Assembly: GCF_004799345.1 (NCBI RefSeq)
Contig: NZ_SSMC01000003.1
Coordinates: 372,001 to 436,000 of the forward strand
DNA from: Robertkochia marina
Lineage (GTDB): Bacteria > Bacteroidota > Bacteroidia > Flavobacteriales > Flavobacteriaceae
Direction: 5' to 3'
DNA length: 64,000 nucleotides
Numbering within the stretch: the first letter of the stretch is position 1; each line of letters starts with the position of its first letter. A program made the position numbers and the translations under genes. Positions 51,028-59,436 of the stretch are shown piece by piece. Under the pieces are notes generated by a model. It was not told the DNA's origin and did not search any database. It saw only the letters and a program-made list of their open reading frames with translations.

Positions 51028-53496
51028 ATGAATTTAAGATTGGGCATGACCCTTGTTATGTCTGCCTGTTTTCTTTTGTCCTCTTGTTCGGCTGAAGCAC
51101 AGCTTTTTAAGAAGAAGAAAAAGGAACAGCCGACAGCCCCTGCTAAGGAAAAGAAAAACGGCATCAAACCTTTTAGTAAGGTGATCACTTCAGATGCCAC
51201 AAAAGATGAAGGTTTATTCAATGTCTACACCGTAGATGACAAGATGTACTATGAGATTCCCGACAGTTTATTCGGAAGGGAGATGCTCATGGTTACGAGA
51301 ATTGCAAAAACCGCTACCAATATCGGATTTGGTGGAGGGAAGGCCAATACCCAGGTGCTTCGTTGGGAGAAGAAACCTAAAAAGGTATTGTTAAGAGTGG
51401 TTTCGCATGAGATCTACGCCGCAGATTCCCTGCCAATTCATGAAGCAGTGGTAAATTCAAACCTGGAGCCTATTCTACACAGTTTTGATATTGAGGCCTT
51501 CGGAAAAGATTCTACTTCTGTGGTCGTTCAGGTTAATGACCTGTTCGAGAAGGATGTAAAAGCCCTTGGATTGCCCGAGTTTTACAGAGAGCGGTATAAG
51601 GTTACCACCACCGATAGAGATCGTACCTATATTGAAAGCCTGAAAAGTTTCCCGCTGAATATCGAAGCCCGTCATGTCAAAACCTATTCTTCCAGAAATC
51701 CTCCTTCTAATGAGAGTTTAGGGTCTATCACTGTAGAGATGAATAACTCTATGGTGTTGCTGCCTAAAGAGCCTATGAAAAGAAGGTATTTTGATCAGCG
51801 TGTAGGTTGGTTTGCCAGGGGGCAAACAGATTACGGTCTGGATGCACAGGAAAGTAAAACCGTACGTTACCTCGACCGCTGGAGACTTGAGGTGAAAGAT
51901 GAAGACCTTGAGAAGTTTAACCGCGGAGAGCTTGTAGAACCTAAAAAACCCATTGTTTATTACATTGACAGAGCGACTCCGGTAAAGTGGAGAAAGTATA
52001 TCAAACAAGGTATTGAAGACTGGCAGGTTGCTTTTGAGGCTGCAGGTTTTAAGAATGCCATCATTGCTAAAGATCCTCCATCGAAGGAAGAAGATCCGGA
52101 GTGGTCTCCTGAAGATGTGCGTTACTCTGTAGTACGCTACCTGGCTTCTCCGATCCCGAACGCTAACGGCCCTCACGTGAGTGACCCTCGAAGCGGGGAG
52201 ATCCTTGAATCTGATATCAATTGGTATCACAATGTAATGACCCTGTTAAAGAACTGGTTCTTTGTGCAGACCGCAGCCATTAATCCCGATGCTCAGAAGG
52301 TAGAGTTCGAAGATGAGGTAATGGGTCGACTCATTCGTTTTGTGTCATCACACGAAGTAGGCCATACCCTCGGGTTGCCGCACAATATGGGAAGTAGTGT
52401 TGCCTACCCGGTAGATTCACTGCGTTCTGCAGCGTTTACTCAAAAGTATGGTACAGCACCTTCTATTATGGATTATGCCCGTTTTAATTATGTGGCCCAG
52501 CCTGAAGATAAAGGGGTGGCTTTAATGCCGGAGATCGGAGTGTACGATAAGTACGCCATTAAATGGGGGTATATGCCCATCCCGGAAAAATCAGCCGAAG
52601 ATGAGAAGGAAGTACTTGACAGCTGGATCATGGAGCATGCCGGAGACCCGATGTATAGATTTGGAAGACAGCAGTGGACTGTGGTGGATCCGAGTTCACA
52701 GACCGAAGATCTCGGTGATGATGCTGTAAAAGCGAGTGATTACGGTATCGAAAACCTGAAGCGCATTGTTCCGAATCTTACAAAATGGACCTACGAGAAA
52801 GGGGAGGACTATGAAAAACTGGAGCAGATGTACGGCCAGGTATTTTCACAGTATAACCGATACATGGGGCATGTAAGCAACAATATCGGAGGGGTTTACG
52901 AACATTATAAGTCTTTTGACCAGGAGGGCCCTGTATACACCCATGTGCCAAAAGCGCACCAGGAGAAAGCCATGGACTTTCTGCATAGACAATTGTTTGA
53001 AACACCGGAGTGGATGCTTGATAAAGAGATCGTGAGTAAGATCGAGGCCGATGGTACTGTGGAGCGTATCAGAAGAGTGCAGACACGTACCCTTGACAAC
53101 CTGCTGGATTTCGGCAGATTGGCCAGAATGATCGAAAACGAAGCCCTTAATGGCAGTAGTGTATATACCCTTGAAGATATGATGAAAGATCTGAGAAACG
53201 GATTGTTCAGCGAGTTAAGACGTGGGGCAACCATAGATACTTATCGCAGAAACCTTCAAAGAGCCTATGTCGAGCGCCTTGGCTATTTGCTTCATGAAGA
53301 GCAGGAGCAGAGCAGAAGAACGGCTACCCCGGTAGATGTAAGCCAGTCTGATATCAGAGCTATTTCAAGAGCAGAACTCAACGCCCTGAGATCGCAGGTA
53401 AGCAGCGCCATTAATCGCACCGGTGACAGTATGAGTAAATACCACCTGAGAGACCTGAGAGAGCGTATTGACGAAACGCTTAACCCGAACAGATAA
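51028..53496 (+). CDS. Secreted zinc-dependent metalloprotease (DUF5117/DUF5118 type)
   Basis: 822 residues, with an N-terminal secretion signal containing a lipobox-like CSAEAQ. A long domain (about 45-430) matches the DUF5118/DUF5117 region: FLMVTRIAKTATNIGFG-like GREMLMVTRIAKTATN, then RWRLEVKDEDLE and YYIDRATPVKWRKYIKQGI. The protease core follows with HEVGHTLGLPHN (about 443-454, HExxHxxGxxH) and the later SIMDYARFNYVAQP Met-turn. The C-terminal 250 residues are helical and basic (LRRGATIDTYRRNLQ). Family members are secreted peptidases of Bacteroidota, exact substrate unknown. It precedes a SusC/SusD pair, which suggests peptide use. Confidence 0.9.
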   Translation: MNLRLGMTLVMSACFLLSSCSAEAQLFKKKKKEQPTAPAKEKKNGIKPFSKVITSDATKDEGLFNVYTVDDKMYYEIPDSLFGREMLMVTRIAKTATNIGFGGGKANTQVLRWEKKPKKVLLRVVSHEIYAADSLPIHEAVVNSNLEPILHSFDIEAFGKDSTSVVVQVNDLFEKDVKALGLPEFYRERYKVTTTDRDRTYIESLKSFPLNIEARHVKTYSSRNPPSNESLGSITVEMNNSMVLLPKEPMKRRYFDQRVGWFARGQTDYGLDAQESKTVRYLDRWRLEVKDEDLEKFNRGELVEPKKPIVYYIDRATPVKWRKYIKQGIEDWQVAFEAAGFKNAIIAKDPPSKEEDPEWSPEDVRYSVVRYLASPIPNANGPHVSDPRSGEILESDINWYHNVMTLLKNWFFVQTAAINPDAQKVEFEDEVMGRLIRFVSSHEVGHTLGLPHNMGSSVAYPVDSLRSAAFTQKYGTAPSIMDYARFNYVAQPEDKGVALMPEIGVYDKYAIKWGYMPIPEKSAEDEKEVLDSWIMEHAGDPMYRFGRQQWTVVDPSSQTEDLGDDAVKASDYGIENLKRIVPNLTKWTYEKGEDYEKLEQMYGQVFSQYNRYMGHVSNNIGGVYEHYKSFDQEGPVYTHVPKAHQEKAMDFLHRQLFETPEWMLDKEIVSKIEADGTVERIRRVQTRTLDNLLDFGRLARMIENEALNGSSVYTLEDMMKDLRNGLFSELRRGATIDTYRRNLQRAYVERLGYLLHEEQEQSRRTATPVDVSQSDIRAISRAELNALRSQVSSAINRTGDSMSKYHLRDLRERIDETLNPNR

Positions 53497-53524
53497 GCTA
53501 TTTTAGTTCTTATAGAATAGGAAG

Positions 53525-53545
53525 CCCGGTTGATGATCAACCGGG
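53525..53545 (+). terminator. Terminator of the zinc protease gene
   Basis: CCCGGTTGA pairs with TCAACCGGG around a 3-base loop, followed by TTTTTTT, 29 bp after the stop. Confidence 0.87.
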
Positions 53546-53588
53546 TTTTTTTATGCGTTCATATGATCGATTTTGCTTTGTGATTTCC

Positions 53589-53608
53589 TTAACATAAATA
53601 TATGTTAA
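53589..53608. promoter_or_regulatory. Operator-like palindrome upstream of susC
   Basis: TTAACATA-AATA-TATGTTAA has perfect 8-bp arms. It lies about 200 bp before the susC ATG in the 309-bp gap, which otherwise is A/T-rich without other features seen. Confidence 0.45.
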
Positions 53609-53805
53609 CGCAAGATTTTGAGATGTAGATATTTGGTAATCAATTATTTAACCCTGTACTTGTCTTGCAGTCTTTTCCTGTTTATATACATAAGAAAATT
53701 ACGAATGTTAAAATGTGGATTTCTTTCAATAAATACGTAGGTAAAACCTTTGATATATTGTGATAATGTATGATTTTCGCGAGAAGCTAACTTAAATTCA
53801 ATCGA

Positions 53806-56800
53806 ATGAAGACAAATTTTAGAGCAGTGTTCATGCTGCTGTTCATGATGTTTGTGCAGTTCACCTTTGCACAAAGTAAAACGGTCACCGGTACGGTGAC
53901 GACAGCGTCTGATGGTCTTCCTCTGCCCGGAGCAAGTGTTCTGGTGAAGGGAACCACCAACGGTGTGCAGACAGATTTTGATGGAAACTATTCCATCTCA
54001 ACCAGTGAAGGAGCTACCTTAGTATTTTCTTACCTGGGCTTAAAGTCGCAGGAAGTTGTAGTAGGGGGGCAATCCGTTATCAATGTGAGCCTGCAGGAAG
54101 ATGCAGAAACACTTGAAGAGGTTATTGTAACTGCCTACGGTACCACTACAAAAGAGGCCTTTACAGGTTCGGCGAGTGTGATTGGAGCCGGAGACCTTGC
54201 CACCAGGAACGTAACTTCTCCTGTAGCGGCTATTGAAGGTAGAGCCACAGGGGTACAGTTTGTTGCTGCCTCAGGACAGCCGGGTTCATCTCCCGGAATT
54301 GTTATTCGTGGTGTGGGTACCCTGAACGGTTCCTCTGATCCATTAATTATTGTAGATGGTATTCAATATGAAGGAGATCTTAACACGATCAACCAGGAAG
54401 ATATTGAATCTTTTACCATCCTTAAAGATGCTGCTTCTACATCGCTCTACGGTTCGCGTGCTGCGAACGGGGTAGTGATGATCACGACAAAAAGTGGTAA
54501 AAAAGGAGATATCAAAGTAACGGCTTCTACCCAATTCGGTTTGGTATCCAGAGCTATTCCTGCTTATGACCAGGTGTCTCCCGGAGAGTATTACGAAGTA
54601 ATGTGGGAAGCCCTTAAGAATTCCAGTGCCGGAGGAGGAGATCCTGCCTATGCATCTGCGAATATCTACAACAGTTTAGGGTATAACCCGTTTGACGTTC
54701 CTAACGATCAGATCGTTGGATTAGACGGGCAGCTGAATCCTAATGCAAACGTAGTATACCAAAGCCTTGACTGGGATGATTTCCTGGAGCAGACAGGGAT
54801 ACGTCAGAACTATAACGTAAACGTTGCCGGGGGTGGTGAAAATCATAAGGTATTCTTCTCTGCATCCTATCTTGATGAGGAAGGATATGTGATCACTTCT
54901 GCCTTTGATCGTATCACCTCTCGTCTAAATGCTGAGTTTGATGTGAATGAGGTTATTACCCTGGGAGGTAGTGCCAACATTACTATTTCTGAAGCAGTAG
55001 GACCAAGTTCTGCAGGTACCGGAAGTATCGTAAACCCATTTGGGTTTGCCAAGAACATCGGGTCTATCTATCCGATCTTTGTAAATGACCAACAAGGTAA
55101 CCTTGTACTGGATGCGGCCGGAAACCCTGTATTTGATAGTGGGGAAGGATTCCCTGAATACAACATCGGTTCAAGACCGATCAGCCAGGGGCGTCACGCC
55201 ATCCAGGAATTACTTTTAAACGATGAACGCAACAGAGATAATGCTTACGGATTGCGTTTCTTCGCAGATTTTCAGATCATCGACGGTCTTAACTTCAGAC
55301 TGAACTACGGTCGTGATACCTTTGAAGGTCTTGCAAAAGAATACGAGAACAACATCATCGGTGATGCGCAGCCTACCGGAAGATACAGTGAAGACAGATT
55401 CAGAAGAGAAGTAGAAAACTTCAACCAGATCCTTACCTACAATAAAAGCTTTAACGGGGTTCATAATGTAGATATTACTGCCGGTCATGAGAGTTTTAAT
55501 ACAAAAATCTCTCAAATGGATGCTTTAGCAATTGAGCAAACTGCAACCGGGATCTATGAATTTGATAATTTCTCTACTCCAGTAGGCTTAGGAGGGAACA
55601 GTGTCAGGAAAGCTATTGAAGGTTATTTCATCAGAGGTAACTATAACTTCGATAACAAGTATTACATCAGTGCTTCTGCAAGACGTGATGGTTCTTCTGT
55701 ATTCAGTGAAGAATCAAGATGGGGTAACTTCTACTCTGTAGGTGGTTCCTGGAGAATTGACCAGGAGAGCTTTATGGATAATGTATCTTTTGTTGATGCC
55801 TTGAAAGTGAGAGCTTCTTACGGGGAAGTGGGTAACGATGATCTTTTGGATGAGTTCATTTCTCAGCCAAGATACTCCCTGACTTCAAATGCAGGTAACC
55901 CTGCCATTATCTCAACAGACCTGGGTAACCCTAACCTGCAGTGGGAAACCATTGAAAGTTTTGATGTTGCCTTAGAGTTCACATTGTTCGATTACTTCCT
56001 TGAAGGATCACTTGAATACTATAAGAGAAACTCTTCAGACCTGTTAAACAACCTTCCTATCGCCTTGAGTAACGGTTTGAATACCGTACCTCAGAACATC
56101 GGTGATATGTACAACTCAGGTTGGGAACTTGCTTTGAATGCCAATCTTATCAATACACCTGATTTCAGATGGAACGTAGGGTTACAAGCTTCTACCTTTA
56201 AGAACGAGATCACCAGTCTTCCGGATCCATTTATCAACGGATCAAAGCGTTGGGATGTAGGTCGTTCAAGATTTGATTTCTACCTGCTTCGTACTGCCGG
56301 TGTAGATCCGGATAACGGAGACCAGTTATTCTATGTTTATGAATTAGATGCTGAAGGTAACAGTGTACCTGTAATCGGAGCTGACGGTAACCAGGAAGTA
56401 ACTAACGACTGGCAGGCTACAGAGAGAGCTTATACAGGAGACAGTTCAATTCCTGATCTGTTAGGTTCTGTTTCTAACAGCCTTTCATGGAAAGGGTTTA
56501 ACTTCGACTTCCTGATCACTTACGGTATCGGAGGAAGCTTCCTTGATAACGGATACTCTGCCATGATGCACAGTGGTACCTTTGGTAGATCTTACCACCC
56601 GGATATTCTTGACGCCTGGAGACAGCCCGGAGACATTACTGATGTTCCTCGTTTAGAGAGCGGAAACAACGGATTGGTTAGAACACAATCAGACAGATTT
56701 TTAACTGATGCTTCTTTCTGGTCGTTGAAAAACGTAAATTTAGGATATACCTTTGATTCAGCTTTGGTGAATTCTTTGGGTATGGACGCTTTAACCGTTT

Positions 56801-56937
56801 CGGTAACGGGTGAGAATTTATTCCTGAAGTCTAAGAGAACAGGATTAAATCCACAGTACAACCTGGCGGGTACTCCTGCAGGGAATGACTTTAATCCTGC
56901 AAGGATTATTTCTTTAGGTTTAAACGTTGCTTTTTAA
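53806..56937 (+). CDS. SusC/RagA-family TonB-linked outer-membrane transporter
   Basis: 1043 residues: a signal peptide (about 1-22, ending FTFAQ), an N-terminal carboxypeptidase-regulatory-like domain (about 25-100), a TonB plug with ASGQPGSSPGIVIRGVG and SLYGSRAANGVVMITTKSGK, and a long beta-barrel ending in phenylalanine (SLGLNVAF), the usual outer-membrane signature. It forms a barrel with the downstream SusD lid to take up oligomers, powered by TonB. The gene shows a more optimised codon pattern than its neighbours, suggesting strong expression. No glycosidase is adjacent; the adjacent protease favours peptides as cargo. Confidence 0.96.
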   Translation: MKTNFRAVFMLLFMMFVQFTFAQSKTVTGTVTTASDGLPLPGASVLVKGTTNGVQTDFDGNYSISTSEGATLVFSYLGLKSQEVVVGGQSVINVSLQEDAETLEEVIVTAYGTTTKEAFTGSASVIGAGDLATRNVTSPVAAIEGRATGVQFVAASGQPGSSPGIVIRGVGTLNGSSDPLIIVDGIQYEGDLNTINQEDIESFTILKDAASTSLYGSRAANGVVMITTKSGKKGDIKVTASTQFGLVSRAIPAYDQVSPGEYYEVMWEALKNSSAGGGDPAYASANIYNSLGYNPFDVPNDQIVGLDGQLNPNANVVYQSLDWDDFLEQTGIRQNYNVNVAGGGENHKVFFSASYLDEEGYVITSAFDRITSRLNAEFDVNEVITLGGSANITISEAVGPSSAGTGSIVNPFGFAKNIGSIYPIFVNDQQGNLVLDAAGNPVFDSGEGFPEYNIGSRPISQGRHAIQELLLNDERNRDNAYGLRFFADFQIIDGLNFRLNYGRDTFEGLAKEYENNIIGDAQPTGRYSEDRFRREVENFNQILTYNKSFNGVHNVDITAGHESFNTKISQMDALAIEQTATGIYEFDNFSTPVGLGGNSVRKAIEGYFIRGNYNFDNKYYISASARRDGSSVFSEESRWGNFYSVGGSWRIDQESFMDNVSFVDALKVRASYGEVGNDDLLDEFISQPRYSLTSNAGNPAIISTDLGNPNLQWETIESFDVALEFTLFDYFLEGSLEYYKRNSSDLLNNLPIALSNGLNTVPQNIGDMYNSGWELALNANLINTPDFRWNVGLQASTFKNEITSLPDPFINGSKRWDVGRSRFDFYLLRTAGVDPDNGDQLFYVYELDAEGNSVPVIGADGNQEVTNDWQATERAYTGDSSIPDLLGSVSNSLSWKGFNFDFLITYGIGGSFLDNGYSAMMHSGTFGRSYHPDILDAWRQPGDITDVPRLESGNNGLVRTQSDRFLTDASFWSLKNVNLGYTFDSALVNSLGMDALTVSVTGENLFLKSKRTGLNPQYNLAGTPAGNDFNPARIISLGLNVAF

Positions 56938-56959
56938 TTAAAAAAACACATATATAGTT

Positions 56960-58603
56960 ATGTTTAATAGAATAAAACAAGCGTTATTGTTGGTATTAAC
57001 CATCGCAATAACCTCATGCGAAAAGGACTTTTTGGAGACCACTCCAACTGATGCCATTTCTGCTACAGACGCTCTTTCCAGTGCAGAGAATATGCAGCTG
57101 ATCCTGAATGGTCTGCACAGAGGACTGTTCTCCCAATCACAGACCATTTTCCCGGGTGGTAATACAGCCCGTGCCGGTAACCATTACTGGATCCCGCTAG
57201 GGGATAACCTGGCAGGAGGCGTTATCCACTCTGCAAGAGCAAATAACTTAAGTTGGCAAGATGAAACCCAGTGGATCTCACATACTGATCAGACAGCCTT
57301 AACTCCTGAGATCCTTTGGTATCACCGCTATAATACCATTGCCAGTGCCAATGCCATCATTAACAAAGCAACTGATGGTAGTCTGGTTATGGATGAGAAC
57401 CTGAATGCTATTGTTGGCCAGGCTTATACGTACAGAGCGTATTCTTACCTTTCTTTGGTTCAGCATTTTGCTAAAGGATACCTGATCGGAAGCCCATCTA
57501 CTGATCCCGGAGTGCCATTACTTTTTGGTACAGAAGAAGGATTCAACAGTGCGCCAAGATCTACGGTAGAAGAGGTATATGCGCAGATGGAATCTGACAT
57601 CAATACGGCTATTGAGTACTTTGAAAATGGAACGCCAAGACCATCAGGAGGTCCTGAGACAAAGTCACAATTGAATATTGATGTAGCCAACGGTCTTAAA
57701 GCCAGAATAGCCTTATCAAAAGGTGATTGGCAAACTGCTGCTGATGCTGCTGTTGCAGCCAGACAGGATTACCCAATTATGAGCGAGGCTGATTGGAAGT
57801 CCGGGTTTAACACCACTTCGCTGCCTGAGGTTATCTGGGGTAGTAACGTGATCGATACGGAAACTACTTTCTTCCGTTCGTACTTCTACCTGATCTGTAA
57901 TACCTTTAATGGTAGCCAGAACAGAAACAACCCTAAGCTGGTTGACAGAAGACTGTATAACCAAATTCCTGATACTGACTACAGAAAAGACGTATTCTTA
58001 GCAGATGCTCCTAATACCAACACTTCTGCAGCTAATGGAGAAGGTGGTTTTGGAAATGATCCGAACTATACTGACGAGGCGCTTTTTGATGCTAAAGAAG
58101 CTGAATATCGTTCTCAGTACGGGTGGACTACCCGTCATAACTCTCACCCATACATGCAGGTGAAATTCTTACAGAAGAACCCGGGTACCATCGATCCTGA
58201 TGATATCATTTACATGCGTTCTTCAGAGATGTACCTGATCGAGGCCGAGGCTAAGTTAATGATGGGAGATATTGCAGGTGCTCAGACGGCTCTTGAGCCA
58301 CTTGGAACTGCCAGAGACAGTGCTTATGATGTATCTGTTTACAATACTGCTGAATCATTGATGGATCACATCAAGTTCCAGAGAGGTGTTGAATTATACG
58401 GTGAAGGATTCCTTTACACTGATAAGATCCGTTGGGATGATGGTATTGACCACGCAGCTGACGGAGGTTCAGGAGCTTCAGAGGTACTTTACCAGGCAGG
58501 TTTCCGTCAGGATCCTCCTTCTGTAAATGACGCCTGGATCTTTAAGATCCCTCAAAGAGAGATCGATGCGAATCCAAACATCGGTCCAGGTGACCAGAAC
58601 TAA
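56960..58603 (+). CDS. SusD/RagB-family nutrient-binding lipoprotein
   Basis: 547-residue surface lipoprotein with lipobox AITSC (Cys20). Helical TPR-like N-terminal half with GQAYTYRAYSYLSLVQHF and RIALSKGDWQTAADAAVAAR, and the C-terminal SusD features LIEAEAKLMMGD and HIKFQRGVELYGEGF with DKIRWDDG. It begins 22 bp after the SusC stop and is the lid of the SusC barrel. The pair is followed by a strong terminator, so the operon has two genes. Ligand not evident. Confidence 0.95.
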   Translation: MFNRIKQALLLVLTIAITSCEKDFLETTPTDAISATDALSSAENMQLILNGLHRGLFSQSQTIFPGGNTARAGNHYWIPLGDNLAGGVIHSARANNLSWQDETQWISHTDQTALTPEILWYHRYNTIASANAIINKATDGSLVMDENLNAIVGQAYTYRAYSYLSLVQHFAKGYLIGSPSTDPGVPLLFGTEEGFNSAPRSTVEEVYAQMESDINTAIEYFENGTPRPSGGPETKSQLNIDVANGLKARIALSKGDWQTAADAAVAARQDYPIMSEADWKSGFNTTSLPEVIWGSNVIDTETTFFRSYFYLICNTFNGSQNRNNPKLVDRRLYNQIPDTDYRKDVFLADAPNTNTSAANGEGGFGNDPNYTDEALFDAKEAEYRSQYGWTTRHNSHPYMQVKFLQKNPGTIDPDDIIYMRSSEMYLIEAEAKLMMGDIAGAQTALEPLGTARDSAYDVSVYNTAESLMDHIKFQRGVELYGEGFLYTDKIRWDDGIDHAADGGSGASEVLYQAGFRQDPPSVNDAWIFKIPQREIDANPNIGPGDQN

Positions 58604-58662
58604 GAGAAAATGATCCTAAAGCACTCTTTAATAAGGTGCTGAAAAGGAACATTCTTTATAGC

Positions 58663-58694
58663 AAAAGCCCTTCATTGAAAAATGAAGGGCTTTT
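58663..58694 (+). terminator. Terminator of the susCD operon
   Basis: AAAAGCCCTTCATT pairs with AATGAAGGGCTTTT around GAAA, followed by a long T-run. Confidence 0.92.
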
Positions 58695-58708
58695 TTTTTG
58701 TAATCTGC

Positions 58709-58816
58709 TGAAATAACCACCCCACCCTGCCTTTGCCATCGCGCTACCTGGCTCTATCGCTAAAAAGGTCCACTGGACCTTTTCTTTACGCTCAGCCCCC
58801 TTAAAAAGGAGGGGGA
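58709..58816. repeat. Dispersed intergenic element, copy 2
   Basis: Aligns with 14581-14685. It contains AATAACCACCCCACCCT, TCGCTAAAAAGGTC, the hairpin GGTCCACTGGACC extended by AAAA/TTTT, ACGCTCAGCCC and a CCCCCTTAAAAAGGAGGGGG palindrome at its end. Orientation is the same as copy 1. It is non-coding and lies after the susCD terminator. Confidence 0.8.
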
Positions 58817-58859
58817 TATCCCGTTTCTATGGATGAAGTTCGGTTCCCCGTAACTCCCC

Positions 58860-58912
58860 ACTTACCATTCACCATTCACAATTCACCATTCACAATTCAT
58901 AATCCATCATCT
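58860..58912. repeat. Decayed heptamer repeat (ATTCACC/ATTCACA)
   Basis: Seven or so copies of a 7-bp unit (CTTACCATTCACC, CATTCAC, AATTCACC...) with increasing divergence, following the dispersed element. Related to 50834-50916. Confidence 0.65.
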
Positions 58913-59023
58913 AAAACTCAAGACCTGATATAAGTCATGAAATATTGACCACCCCTTCCTTAATTTTAGTGTAATCCCTAACCAAATGTACAGCTGTCAG
59001 CTACTTCATTTAAACCAATTTGT

Positions 59024-59383
59024 ATGGAAACTACACTGATCAGATCCAATTTCGAGCAAGCCCTTCAATGCCTGGAAGCGGCAAAGAACGAGTTAAACCG
59101 CCCTGCCGAAGATGTGGTGCCCTTTATGGTGTGCAGAAGCGCCCGCAATTCAATTTCCCATTCCTTAATGGGATTTTTATTGAAGAATGATACCGTGTTG
59201 AATGAGGGGGAATCTCTCGATGTACTCCTTGAAAAATGCAGGACTCTTGATAAAAGATTCCTGGAATTCGACCTGAGTCCATTAGAATTTGACAAGGATG
59301 AAGAATACAGCGCTGAACCCGATAAGATGGAAAGTTGTATTGACCTGGCCTTGTTTGCAAGACAACTGGCAGGAGCTTCTTAA
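59024..59383 (+). CDS. Hypothetical HEPN-like helical protein
   Basis: 119 residues, all-helical by pattern: FEQALQCLEAAKNELNRP, a second helix with MVCRSARNSISHSLMGFLL, a third segment ESLDVLLEKCRTLDKRF, and a last helix ESCIDLALFARQLAG. Order and spacing resemble HEPN domains, and RNSISH fits the R-x4-H ribonuclease motif with a polar residue after Arg, although it lies in the second helix rather than the usual position near the last, so it may be coincidental. It is 53 bp before the pyruvate:ferredoxin oxidoreductase and probably co-transcribed. Function unknown. Confidence 0.7.
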   Translation: METTLIRSNFEQALQCLEAAKNELNRPAEDVVPFMVCRSARNSISHSLMGFLLKNDTVLNEGESLDVLLEKCRTLDKRFLEFDLSPLEFDKDEEYSAEPDKMESCIDLALFARQLAGAS

Positions 59384-59436
59384 CCTGACCATGACCAACA
59401 TATATCTCCTTCAAAGTATCTCAAAAATTTTCAGTT

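Noticed and set aside
59065-59414. Minus-strand frames overlapping the HEPN-like gene
   Set aside because: They are antisense shadows; the plus-strand frame has coherent helical periodicity and links to the PFOR gene.
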